From GCA-016699445 sp964555055 (GTDB lineage Bacteria > UBA10199 > JACPAL01 > GCA-016699445): a DNA stretch of 64,000 nucleotides. The stretch lies in contig CAZKQW010000005.1 of assembly GCA_964555055.1 (NCBI GenBank), forward strand, positions 144,528 to 208,527, given 5' to 3'. This document shows positions 51,419 through 59,624 of this stretch, in pieces. Numbering within the stretch: position 1 is the stretch's first letter; every line of letters starts with the position of its first letter. Both the position numbers and the translations under genes were made by a program. Below the pieces are notes generated by a model. The model was not told the DNA's origin and did no database searches. It saw only the letters and a list, made by a program, of their open reading frames with translations.

Positions 51419-52585
51419 TTAAGGAAGTGCGGCTAAAAAAGTCTCCGCGGGCATGACGCGGATACCTTCTTTTTGAAAATCGCGTTTTCCTTGGAAAGTC
51501 ACTTGATAAACAAAAGGGATCTCCAACCGATCACGATAATACGAGAGGGCTGACGACGGCGCCTCATCGCTTAATTTAGCTTCCACGGCAAACCATGGTT
51601 TGTTTTTGCACGTCACCAGAAAATCGACTTCCCTCTTATCCCGGTCCCGCAGATAAAATAATTGCATCGCATACCCTTCGGTATCTTCTAAAAAATGACA
51701 TAGCTTCAAAAGATGGGAAGCGATCATATTCTCAAATCGAGCCCCTTCATCATCGACAAGGCTCCAATCCCAAAGATAGCCTTTGGGTTCTTTCTTCAAA
51801 CTGCGTGTTTTTTTATGGGCAAAAGGACGAATGAGAAAAGCGAAATACAGTTTTTCGAAAACTTCCACCCAATGAGACACCGCCTTATGGCTCACTTCCA
51901 GATCTTCCCTCAAAGCATTGAGAGACAAGGGACTCCCCACTCTTGCCGTCATCAGATCGGCGAGCACATGTAGGAGAGAAATATCCTTGATATGCTCAAG
52001 ATCCCGGACGTCTTCTCGCAATACCCTCTCTTGTCTCTCTTTTTGCCAGCGCCTCCATTCCTTTTCCGACTGAGAAAAAAAAGGCTCCGGGAAACCTCCG
52101 AATTGGAAGAGATCTTTTAAATCCTTCGAGCGAAAGGCCTCATGGAAGACAAGTTCTTTAAATGGCACTTGCTTTAATGAGGATCCTTGGGCCTCGCCTA
52201 AGCTAAATGGGTGAAGACGGTAATAATGATACCGTCCCTGAAGGGAATCACCGCCCTTGCGGTAAACATCCAAGCGCGCGCTGCCCGTCACGATGAAGCG
52301 AAGATGATCTAAATACTTATCATACTGGCCTTTAATCCACGCTTTCCAGCGCAGGTACTTATGAAGCTCATCCAAGACCACCAGACTTTTTTGGCTCGGC
52401 CATTCCGCTTTTAAAATGGATTTTCGATCCCTAGGATTATCCCAAAGTAAATAGCTGGATGATGGAAACGAAGAAGCCAGCGTTTTAGCCAGAGTCGTCT
52501 TCCCGACTTGGCGAGGACCACCCACAAAGACCATCTTCCGCTTCAAATCTTCTAAAATATATTGAAAAAGATATCTTTTCTCCAC
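51419..52585 (-). CDS. AAA_14/DUF4143 ATP-binding protein
   Basis: A 388-aa protein. Walker A is GGPRQVGKTTLAK near residue 22, and Walker B is LVVLDELHKYL. A sensor segment (FIVTGSARLDVYRKGGDSL) follows. The C-terminal DUF4143 half ends with VDFLVTC...WFAVEAKLSD, a PD-(D/E)xK-like motif. This family is common in archaea and mobile-rich bacteria, function unknown. The 87 bp upstream are A/T-rich. Confidence 0.88.
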   Translation of the reverse strand: MEKRYLFQYILEDLKRKMVFVGGPRQVGKTTLAKTLASSFPSSSYLLWDNPRDRKSILKAEWPSQKSLVVLDELHKYLRWKAWIKGQYDKYLDHLRFIVTGSARLDVYRKGGDSLQGRYHYYRLHPFSLGEAQGSSLKQVPFKELVFHEAFRSKDLKDLFQFGGFPEPFFSQSEKEWRRWQKERQERVLREDVRDLEHIKDISLLHVLADLMTARVGSPLSLNALREDLEVSHKAVSHWVEVFEKLYFAFLIRPFAHKKTRSLKKEPKGYLWDWSLVDDEGARFENMIASHLLKLCHFLEDTEGYAMQLFYLRDRDKREVDFLVTCKNKPWFAVEAKLSDEAPSSALSYYRDRLEIPFVYQVTFQGKRDFQKEGIRVMPAETFLAALP

Positions 52586-52672
52586 ACGACAATTTTTGCC
52601 TCAAGTAGAAAAAAAATACAACTTTTTTTGCCTTTGAGAAAATAAAGACTCGTCCACAAATAGTCAGGAAGA

Positions 52673-54010
52673 CTAAGAACAGATCCGATTCACGGCTTCG
52701 ATGAAAGCCTCTAATCCCCAATAAAACCCGTCCAGCGGAATGCGTTCGTTGTGGTTGTGGTAGAGTTTTGAAAAGACGATGTCTTTGGGAAGTTTGACCG
52801 GCGAGAAGCCGTAGGTTTTGATGCCTATTTTATGGTAGTGCGTGGCGTCGGTGAATCCCGCGATGATGTAAGGGATCGCTTCGCTTCCCGGGTCTTTCTC
52901 TTCGATCACCTGCTTTAATGTACGGAAAGCTTCGGTATCCGAAGAGGTCTCCACACCCGCCGACTCTTTCATGACTTCAATTTCATATTGAGAACCGATC
53001 AAAGCCTTTACTTCCCTTAAAAACTCATCCCGACTCGATCCCGGCAAAACGCGTCCATCGACAAGCACGGCCGCTTCCGACGGGATCACGTTAATTTTCT
53101 GTCCGCCCTCCAGCATCGTCGGGCAGGCGGTGTTGTGGAGGATCGCAATGAAGAACTTCGCGGCCTCGCGGTCCGGGAGGAGTTTGAGGAAAAGATCCCC
53201 GTAGGCAGGTTTCGCCACGCCTTTCAGGAACAACGACGCCGGAAAGGCCAAACCGCTCGCTAACGACAGGATGAAGCTCTCGGCGACCGGGTGGTCGTGG
53301 CGCGGCAAATATTTTTTATGTAATTTCTGTATGACTCCGGCGAGATTCACGATGGAGTTGGATCCCCGCGGACCATGGGGCATAGACCCGTGCCCGCTCT
53401 CACTGAAGGCTTTGATCTTGAACCAGACGAAGCCTTTTTCCCCGATTTGTATCGGATAGAACCGCTTACTCCCGGAATGGATGGTAAAAGCCCCCGACTC
53501 GTTCAACGCGTACTCGGCGCGGATCGACTCCGCATGGTTTTCGGCCAAGAACTTCGACCCATGGTCCCCGCCCGCCTCTTCGTCCGCGACGGCAGCCCAG
53601 ATCAAATCCCGTTTCAGGGAAAGGCCTTTCCGTTTCGCTTCCAATAGGGCCATCAAGCAATAAACGGCCATGTGCTTCATGTCGATCGCCCCGCGGCCCC
53701 ACACACAGCCCTCTTGGATCTGGGCGTCGAAGGGCGGGTGCTTCCATTTTTTTTCGTCCACCGGGACGACGTCGACGTGCGATGAAAGAAGTAAAGGTTC
53801 GGCTTCGGGATTTTGGGCTTTGAATCGCGCCACGAGGTTGGCACGGCCTGGGGCGGATTCTAGGACCTGGAATTCGATCCCCTCTTTTGAGAGCACTCGA
53901 GTTATGTAATCAACCGCAATGATTTCATTCCCCGGAGGATTGACGGTCTTGAGCCGTAGAAGATTTTGAAAATGCGCGAGGGCTTCTGCGTTTAGACTCG
54001 ATACTGACAT
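52673..54010 (-). CDS. M20-family metallopeptidase
   Basis: A 445-aa co-catalytic zinc peptidase, similar to carboxypeptidase/PM20D1 types. LLLSSHVDVVPVDEKKW gives the first His-x-Asp; GRGAIDMKHM the bridging Asp; ADEEAGGDHG the catalytic Glu pair; the last His lies in NHNERIPLDGF. The middle dimerisation domain is present. No signal peptide is evident. A decayed fragment matching part of its N-terminal coding DNA lies about 130 bp upstream of its start. Confidence 0.9.
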   Translation of the reverse strand: MSVSSLNAEALAHFQNLLRLKTVNPPGNEIIAVDYITRVLSKEGIEFQVLESAPGRANLVARFKAQNPEAEPLLLSSHVDVVPVDEKKWKHPPFDAQIQEGCVWGRGAIDMKHMAVYCLMALLEAKRKGLSLKRDLIWAAVADEEAGGDHGSKFLAENHAESIRAEYALNESGAFTIHSGSKRFYPIQIGEKGFVWFKIKAFSESGHGSMPHGPRGSNSIVNLAGVIQKLHKKYLPRHDHPVAESFILSLASGLAFPASLFLKGVAKPAYGDLFLKLLPDREAAKFFIAILHNTACPTMLEGGQKINVIPSEAAVLVDGRVLPGSSRDEFLREVKALIGSQYEIEVMKESAGVETSSDTEAFRTLKQVIEEKDPGSEAIPYIIAGFTDATHYHKIGIKTYGFSPVKLPKDIVFSKLYHNHNERIPLDGFYWGLEAFIEAVNRICS

Positions 54011-54136
54011 GATCGAGCTTACTTATTCAAAATTGCCTTTTTTGTAAAAATGTATTCGCTCTAAAACAAAAAATGACCTTATGTTCTAGGCCTACAAACA
54101 AGGCGTGTCATAGAAGGAGTCAAGGTCTGCCCACCT

Positions 54137-54215
54137 CTTCGGGATTTTGGGCTTTGAATCGCGACACGAGAGGCGGAGAAGGTTTTGGAAATGCCGGAGG
54201 CTTCTTGGAACAAGG
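54137..54215 (-). pseudogene. Relic of a second M20 peptidase gene
   Basis: Positions 54,137-54,170 repeat 53,803-53,836 of the M20 gene with one mismatch (encoding VSRFKAQNPE versus VARFKAQNPE). The next 40 bp resemble 53,945-53,985 at roughly three positions in four. The intervening 110 bp are missing. It is therefore the remnant of a paralogous or duplicated copy with an internal deletion. No start or usable frame remains. The rest of 54,011-54,286 shows no gene. Confidence 0.7.
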
Positions 54216-54286
54216 TTTCATTCGTTAAAAGCGATATCAAAACTTATTTGTAAAAGCTGCTGACGGGTGAGGCAAACAAAAAAGCC

Positions 54287-54685
54287 CTAAGTCCAATTCT
54301 CGACTTTGAGAGCCGGGATTCGGGAGAATTCCCTCGTATTATTCGTGATCAAAACGAGCTTCTCCGAAAGGGCATGGGCGGCAATCCAGAGGTCGTTGTT
54401 ACCGATGATCCTACCTTGTTTTTCCAGCTCGTTGCGGATCTTTCCGTACCAATGTCCCGTCGATTTTGTCAGGGGAAGGACGGGGATGCAGTTCACGAGC
54501 TCTTCCAGGATTTTTTTATTGGCCTTCTTTTGCTGACTCTTTTGCAGTCCATATTCAAGCTCACCATAAGTGATCGTCGACATGCCCGTCGACCCGATCG
54601 ACAAGGATTGGAAATGCTTGAGCACATGGGGCGGGTGTTCTTTCGCGATATAGATGCAGATATTGGTATCTAGGAGGTATTTCAT
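54287..54685 (-). CDS. vapC: VapC-family PIN ribonuclease toxin
   Basis: A 132-aa PIN-domain toxin. LLDTNICIYI holds the first Asp, ITYGELEYGL the Glu, NNDLWIAAHAL the next Asp, and ITNNTREFSRIP the last acidic/polar position. Free VapC cleaves specific tRNAs or rRNA. I prefer ATG 54,685, one base after the vapB stop, to a GTG 12 bp earlier. Confidence 0.92.
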   Translation of the reverse strand: MKYLLDTNICIYIAKEHPPHVLKHFQSLSIGSTGMSTITYGELEYGLQKSQQKKANKKILEELVNCIPVLPLTKSTGHWYGKIRNELEKQGRIIGNNDLWIAAHALSEKLVLITNNTREFSRIPALKVENWT

Positions 54686-54686
54686 C

Positions 54687-54917
54687 CTACCAAGCACTTC
54701 TCTTTTGGGGAGGGGAATCTTTGCGTCCTTCCTTGAAGAAATCCTCGGGGAATTGGCTCAGAATATGGAAGGCGTTGCTCAAATTTTTCTTCGGCTTTCT
54801 CAGGATTAACCGATCGCCCTCTTGGAGGATCTCAACCTCATCGACATCCAGCTGAAATTCTCTGGGAATCCTTACGGCTTGTGAATTCCCGCTTTTAAAG
54901 ACTTTTGTCGTTGACAT
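54687..54917 (-). CDS. vapB: VapB-family AbrB/SpoVT-type antitoxin
   Basis: A 76-aa antitoxin. The swapped-hairpin DNA-binding domain is TTKVFKSGNSQAVRIPREF through LILRKP; the tail (FPEDFFKEGRKD) wraps VapC. The start at 54,917 gives the standard beginning MSTTKVFKSGN; the open frame extends another 25 codons that are not conserved. It lies upstream of and nearly contiguous with vapC. Confidence 0.92.
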   Translation of the reverse strand: MSTTKVFKSGNSQAVRIPREFQLDVDEVEILQEGDRLILRKPKKNLSNAFHILSQFPEDFFKEGRKDSPPQKRSAW

Positions 54918-54959
54918 GAGCCTATTGTATACACATAGGGTATATACTTCAAGTATTTT
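54918..54959. promoter_or_regulatory. VapB/cbiX divergent control region
   Basis: This 42-bp gap between divergent starts contains GTATAC and GTATATAC around ACATAGG, an inverted-repeat-like pair of the kind AbrB-type antitoxins bind, and TATATAC-like boxes usable on either strand. VapB binding here could also affect the chelatase gene; that is inference. Confidence 0.4.
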
Positions 54960-55346
54960 ATGAAAAAGAACGCTTATCTTTTCATCGCCCACGGTAGCCG
55001 GGAAGCCAAGAGCAACGAAGCTCTCTTGTCATTAGTGGAGAATTTCAAATCCACCTACGGCATGCCTAATGTAAGGGGGGCTTTCTTGGAGCTGGCTTCG
55101 CCGTTGATCCCCGAGGGGATCGATCTTTGCGTGACCGAGGGCGCGACCGAAATTGCCATCGTCCCCCTCATGCTGTTCGAGGGACGGCACGTGGGGCGTG
55201 ACATCCCCCTCATGATTGCCGAGGCCAAGAATAAATACCCTCAAGTGGCCTTCCATTATTTAGGGGCCTTTGCCGATCCCGCGAGCCTCGACGGACTCAT
55301 GCATTTTCTAAAAGGTAAGATTGAATCTTATGGGAAAAATCGGTGA
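54960..55346 (+). CDS. CbiX/SirB-type short chelatase
   Basis: A 128-aa class II chelatase-like protein. FIAHGSREAKSNEAL carries the metal-binding His; GAFLELASPLIPEGI and VPLMLFEGRHVGRDIP with its second His complete the site. Such short proteins dimerise and insert Co2+, Fe2+ or Ni2+ into sirohydrochlorin. No other tetrapyrrole gene is nearby. Its last 50 bp overlap the convergent ferritin-like gene. Confidence 0.85.
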   Translation: MKKNAYLFIAHGSREAKSNEALLSLVENFKSTYGMPNVRGAFLELASPLIPEGIDLCVTEGATEIAIVPLMLFEGRHVGRDIPLMIAEAKNKYPQVAFHYLGAFADPASLDGLMHFLKGKIESYGKNR

Positions 55347-55887
55347 AAAGTTTTTCTTCGATCGCCTGACATTCTGAAAAATCCTCTCGCTGGTACTCCC
55401 TTAAAATCTGACTGACTTTATCCTCAATCGGTTTTCGGTGGTTGCTTTCTTCAATGATGACCTGCCTGAGTTCGTCCCTCACGAAGTCGTGCGGCGTGAT
55501 GCTCTGATAATAAGGGTACAAGCTCATCGCGCGCCTTTCGATAGCGCATGTAACGAAGAGGTAACTGGCATATGTATCCTCATGGCCCATCAAATCCGCC
55601 ACATAATCGGAAAGCGACTTATCCAATGTCTGGAAATAACGCATACCATCCTCTAAGCACAGGGGTGTAACCTCCCGGCCGCCGGCCGTCTTTTCGGCGA
55701 GTTTGGCGAAAGCATAAGCATGACGGGTTTCGTCGTTGAGATGCTCCAAAATTTCAAGCGTCGGGTATTTTCGGGCGACGGTTTTGGAGATTTTTCGGGA
55801 ACCTATGTATTCCAGTATGGAAACCGTCTTAAGCCAGCGCGTTTCGAGCAAATCATCAGCAACTATCTTTTTTAAAACTTCCTTCAT
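55297..55887 (-). CDS. Ferritin-like diiron protein
   Basis: A 196-aa all-helical protein. Ligand-like residues recur as in a four-helix diiron bundle: Glu in LEYIGSRKI, EHLNDETRHAYAF (E..H), CAIERRAMSLYPYY (E) and IIEESNHRKPIE (E..H). No electron-transfer domain is attached. It is the last gene of the leftward aro/TPR operon, 6 bp after the TPR gene stop. Substrate unknown; an oxidase or iron-handling role is possible. Confidence 0.68.
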   Translation of the reverse strand: MKEVLKKIVADDLLETRWLKTVSILEYIGSRKISKTVARKYPTLEILEHLNDETRHAYAFAKLAEKTAGGREVTPLCLEDGMRYFQTLDKSLSDYVADLMGHEDTYASYLFVTCAIERRAMSLYPYYQSITPHDFVRDELRQVIIEESNHRKPIEDKVSQILREYQREDFSECQAIEEKLFTDFSHKIQSYLLENA

Positions 55888-55893
55888 AAAGCC

Positions 55894-56901
55894 CTACTTC
55901 TTGTTCTTCATGTACTCGTCGAATTTCGAGAGATCGATGCCGGTATCCGTCTTCTCGAAATCCTCGCGATATTTGGGGGATGCGTTCGTGGGTTCGGTTC
56001 CGGCTTCCTTCTGCACCTCGGCCAATTCATTCAAATAATCCTGGTCGTCTCCGAACTCCTGCAGCACACGGCTGTAGACGCGCGCCGAAAATTCCGGATC
56101 GTGCCCCTTCAAAGCCGCTTCGTAAAGGTCCTTGAATTTCCTTCTCGCCGCGTCGATCTGCCTATCCTCGACGAGGGATTCCGCCCAAACTTCCTGAATG
56201 CGAATATCCTGCTTGATCGCATTTTGCGCAGCATCGATACGCCGAAGGGCTTTTTTGAAATCTCTCTTATCAAAATACAGCTTCACCAGCTTGAGCAGAA
56301 GGTCCACGTTATCAGGCTTGAAGAAAATCATTTTTTCGTAAACTTCGGCAAGCGCTTCACGATCGTTCTTTTTCGCGAGAATGTCGGCGGCCCTTTCATA
56401 CTCATGATAGGAATGCTCGCTGTCCCCCTCGACCTGCATGAGCTCACCCAAACGGATGCGGCCCGTCACGCTCGCGGGATCGGCTTGGACTATCTTTTTG
56501 CGGATTTCGATCGCTTCTTTCGTCTTGCCCTTACTGTCATAATAAGAAGCGACGATGTAGTATTGGTTCACGGCATCCTGCTGAAGCCCCATTTGATGGT
56601 ATAAATCCCCCAGCCTCTCGTTCACTTCCACCAAAGTTGGAGAAAGCTTCAGAATGGTCTTATAAACCGCAATGGCCTTAAGGGAAAAATTCTCTTTCGC
56701 GTACGTTTCGGCCACCGTCTTGTAAATTTTAAGTGCCGAAGGGATGTCTTTTTTCTTCGCGTATAAATCCCCAACTTTCAGTCGCGCCCGCATGTCGGCG
56801 GGATCTTCTTGGATGAGGCGCTCGTATTCCTTGATCGCCTTGTCGTACTTTCCCTCGGCGATCAGCTTTTCCGCACTTTCAATGATGCTTTCTTTTGACA
56901 T
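55894..56901 (-). CDS. Tetratricopeptide repeat protein
   Basis: A 335-aa soluble protein of TPR repeats, for example KYDKAIKEYERLIQEDPADMR, KEDIPSALKIYKTVAETYAKE-like and RLGDLYHQMGLQQDAVNQY. It is a scaffold for protein contacts. It starts at the base after the aroQ stop, with AAAGGA inside the aroQ end acting as ribosome site, so the two are coupled. The final 40 residues are charged and non-repetitive. Confidence 0.88.
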   Translation of the reverse strand: MSKESIIESAEKLIAEGKYDKAIKEYERLIQEDPADMRARLKVGDLYAKKKDIPSALKIYKTVAETYAKENFSLKAIAVYKTILKLSPTLVEVNERLGDLYHQMGLQQDAVNQYYIVASYYDSKGKTKEAIEIRKKIVQADPASVTGRIRLGELMQVEGDSEHSYHEYERAADILAKKNDREALAEVYEKMIFFKPDNVDLLLKLVKLYFDKRDFKKALRRIDAAQNAIKQDIRIQEVWAESLVEDRQIDAARRKFKDLYEAALKGHDPEFSARVYSRVLQEFGDDQDYLNELAEVQKEAGTEPTNASPKYREDFEKTDTGIDLSKFDEYMKNKK

Positions 56902-57354
56902 TTAATTCCTTTTACGGCCATTCCGGACAGCCGATACCAGGCCTCGAAAACCTAACAAATAACTCTCTTTCCCAAATCCGAAGACGACACCAGCGGCAAC
57001 CGGCGACACATAAGATTCCTTTCGAAACGACTCACGGGCATGAATATTCGACAAATGCACCTCGACGACCGGAATGGTAATGGACGCGATCGCGTCTCTT
57101 ACCGCCACGCTCGTGTGAGTGAAAGCGGCCGGATTGATTAAAATACCGTCATAGAGATCATCGGCTTCTTGAATCCTCGTAACGATCTCCCCTTCGTGGT
57201 TGCTCTGAAAAAAGTCGACGGTCGTTTTTTCCTCACGCGCTGTTTTCTCGACCAACTTATTGATTTGGGCCAAGGTCAAGGACCCGTAAATGGTCTTTTC
57301 CCTTTTGCCCAAGAGGTTCAAATTCGGTCCATGAATCACGAGTATTTTCATCAT
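56902..57354 (-). CDS. aroQ: Type II 3-dehydroquinate dehydratase
   Basis: Third step of the shikimate pathway: 3-dehydroquinate to 3-dehydroshikimate. A 150-aa dodecameric-type enzyme. IHGPNLNLLGKRE, FFQSNHEGEIV, GILINPAAFTHTSVAVRDA and VEVHLSNIHARESFR carry the catalytic Tyr, Asn and His positions of the family. Its ATG overlaps the stop of the upstream TPR gene (TAATG). Confidence 0.96.
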   Translation of the reverse strand: MMKILVIHGPNLNLLGKREKTIYGSLTLAQINKLVEKTAREEKTTVDFFQSNHEGEIVTRIQEADDLYDGILINPAAFTHTSVAVRDAIASITIPVVEVHLSNIHARESFRKESYVSPVAAGVVFGFGKESYLLGFRGLVSAVRNGRKRN

Positions 57355-57917
57355 TAAACTACCCCTAAACGCGCCAATAAAGCCTGAGCCCGTTCGTCTT
57401 GCGGGGTGCGCTTTAGGATGCGATGCAAAATATCCCGAGCGATCCGCGTTTCACCCTGGTCCACGTAAATCTGAGCCATCGTCACATTCTCCCATAAATT
57501 AGCGCTTTTATCCGGATTTTTTTCGACCCACGTATCTTCATCAGGGTCCGGCTCGTTCTCGGAACCGACGACTCCTTCCGCCCCACGCCCTTCGTTAAAA
57601 CCTCGTTTCATTTTTTCCGCTAGCGACCGAGCTTCAGCTTGAGAGGGGTATTTTTCTAAAATTTCCCTAGTGATTTCATAAGCTTTTCCAAATTCACCCC
57701 GATCATAATAGATGCGCGCTAGCATAAGGCGCCCACTGACGGAGCCGGGGTTATGTTGGAGACCTTCCTCACAGATCTCCAAGGCTTCCTGCAAAAAGCC
57801 GTGCTCCCGGCAGATATCCGCCATCGGAATAAAAACGACCGATAAAGGGTTTTTTTGCCACGTGCGGTAATAGCGGGCGAAATGCGCATGGCGCGTCAAG
57901 GAGTCCGGGATATTCAT
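57354..57917 (-). CDS. Small TPR protein between aroB and aroQ
   Basis: A 187-aa protein with two or three TPR-like repeats (FLQEALEICEEGLQHNPGSVS, FGKAYEITREILEKYPSQAEA, and a third at the end: TRIARDILHRILKRTPQDERA), separated by an acidic linker. Start overlaps the aroB stop (ATGA-type). Its invariant position within the aro operon suggests co-regulation rather than a shared reaction; role unknown. Confidence 0.82.
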   Translation of the reverse strand: MNIPDSLTRHAHFARYYRTWQKNPLSVVFIPMADICREHGFLQEALEICEEGLQHNPGSVSGRLMLARIYYDRGEFGKAYEITREILEKYPSQAEARSLAEKMKRGFNEGRGAEGVVGSENEPDPDEDTWVEKNPDKSANLWENVTMAQIYVDQGETRIARDILHRILKRTPQDERAQALLARLGVV

Positions 57918-58993
57918 AAGCTTCGCGTTTTATGGGCCAAATCCTGGGGAGAGATGGGCCGCGTCTCCACCTGACCTATTTTTCTCATGAAAACGTAACG
58001 AATCAGCCCGTCGCGAGACTTTTTGTCAACTTCTAAGGCACGTTTCCATTGGGACGGCGCGAATCGTGGCATGACCGTCGGCAAGCCGGTTCGAGCCACC
58101 AGGTCGGCAACGGCTTCAAAGTCCTGACGTGAACAAAGACCCATGCCGTAAGACAACTTCGCCGCCCAGACCATGCCTACACCTACGGCTTCCCCATGGT
58201 GGAACTTCCGGTAACAAGTCAGCCGCTCCACGGCATGCCCATAAGTATGGCCGAAATTCAGGATCATCCGTAGACCAGATTCCTTTTCATCCTCCGAAAC
58301 GACCCGCGCTTTAATGGCGACCGATTTTTTGACGATTTCCAGAAGGGACGCGGGATCAGCCGCGAGGATTTTCCTAATGTTGAGAGAGACGAAACGGAAA
58401 AGCCCGGGATCGTCGATCACACCGTACTTGATCACTTCGCCCAGACCACCCCTCAATTCCCGAAGAGGCAGCGTCTTTAAAAAAGGCGTGTGGCAAAAGA
58501 CAGCTTCCGGCTGTTGGAAGACGCCGACAAGGTTCTTACCTTCCGGCAAATCAATCCCCAACTTACCGCCGATGCTCGAATCCACTTGGCCCACCAGAGT
58601 CGTAGGCACTTGAATGAAGTCCAACCCCCTCAAAAAAGTCGCCGCCGCAAAGCCTCCCATGTCGCCTAAAACACCTCCACCTAAAATCAGAACCTTCGTG
58701 CCGCGATCCGCCTTATGCTTAACGAAACCGGCATATGTCTTTGCCACCGTGTGGAGGTGCTTGTTTTCCTCCCCATCGGGGATCGATAAAATGTGATGGG
58801 GAAGACGTAGGGCTCCCAAGGCTTCCTGAAGTACCTTTCCTGCGTGACGGGCCACGCGAGGACTCGTCAAAACTAAAAGCCGGGACGATCCGACAATTTT
58901 TTTCAGAGGTTTGAGCCAGTGAGCGCGCTCTCGCTCGCCGGTCACGAATACGGGATACTTTTTCGACGGCGTTTTGACCCAGGAGATAGACAT
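57914..58993 (-). CDS. aroB: 3-Dehydroquinate synthase
   Basis: Second shikimate step, NAD-dependent cyclisation of DAHP. 359 aa. SIPDGEENKHLHTVAK, then VLILGGGVLGDMGGFAAATFLRG (NAD loop), VPTTLVGQVDSSIGGKLGID and NFGHTYGHAVE with zinc-binding His residues. Full length. It starts 5 bp after aroK. Confidence 0.97.
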   Translation of the reverse strand: MSISWVKTPSKKYPVFVTGERERAHWLKPLKKIVGSSRLLVLTSPRVARHAGKVLQEALGALRLPHHILSIPDGEENKHLHTVAKTYAGFVKHKADRGTKVLILGGGVLGDMGGFAAATFLRGLDFIQVPTTLVGQVDSSIGGKLGIDLPEGKNLVGVFQQPEAVFCHTPFLKTLPLRELRGGLGEVIKYGVIDDPGLFRFVSLNIRKILAADPASLLEIVKKSVAIKARVVSEDEKESGLRMILNFGHTYGHAVERLTCYRKFHHGEAVGVGMVWAAKLSYGMGLCSRQDFEAVADLVARTGLPTVMPRFAPSQWKRALEVDKKSRDGLIRYVFMRKIGQVETRPISPQDLAHKTRSL

Positions 58994-58998
58994 GGAGT

Positions 58999-59529
58999 TT
59001 AATTCACTAATTTTAAGATCTCGGCGACCGTCTCTTCGATCTTCTTAGAAGTCGTGTCGACGATGCGATCGGCTTCACGGTAAAAAGGAGACCTTTTCGA
59101 CAATAGGTTTTTGATCTTATCCAATTTTTCCTGTTGGTTCTTCTTTCCTTCTTTATTCGCCATCTTCAGCACAGGGCGGTTGTCGACTTGAGATACTCTT
59201 TCCAGAATTACCTCAGGAGAGGCGGACAAGGCCACAATAAAGCCTTTTTCCTTCATCAAAGCACGGTTATCCGCGTCCATAACAGCGCCACCACCGGTCG
59301 AGATCACGATAGGCTCTCTTTCCAAGGCTTTCTTGAGCATTTTCTTTTCCAGCTCGCGGAAAGCGGGCTCTCCTTGCTTCTCAAAAATTTCAGGAATAGA
59401 TTTTCCGGTCGTCTCTTCGACCATCACATCCGTATCCAAGAATGGGCAGCCCAATTTTTTCGCCAGCTGTTCCCCCACAGCCGTTTTGCCGGTTCCCATA
59501 AAACCGGTAAGAATGATGCGTGCTTTCAT
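58999..59529 (-). CDS. aroK: Shikimate kinase
   Basis: Phosphorylates shikimate at O3. 176 aa. Walker A GFMGTGKTAVGEQLA, FLDTDVMVEETTGKSIPEIF with the substrate-binding Asp, STGGGAVMD, and the lid Arg in VDNRPVL. Complete. It is second in the leftward operon, about 95 bp after aroC; that gap has A/T-rich DNA and a possible internal promoter. Confidence 0.96.
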   Translation of the reverse strand: MKARIILTGFMGTGKTAVGEQLAKKLGCPFLDTDVMVEETTGKSIPEIFEKQGEPAFRELEKKMLKKALEREPIVISTGGGAVMDADNRALMKEKGFIVALSASPEVILERVSQVDNRPVLKMANKEGKKNQQEKLDKIKNLLSKRSPFYREADRIVDTTSKKIEETVAEILKLVN

Positions 59530-59624
59530 GTGCTTTTAATTCAGAGGGAGATACCACTCTCCCTCTAAAACTCCCATCTGATATCCGTGAGTCAATCGCT
59601 TACTCCGTACTCGTTCGCTATAGG

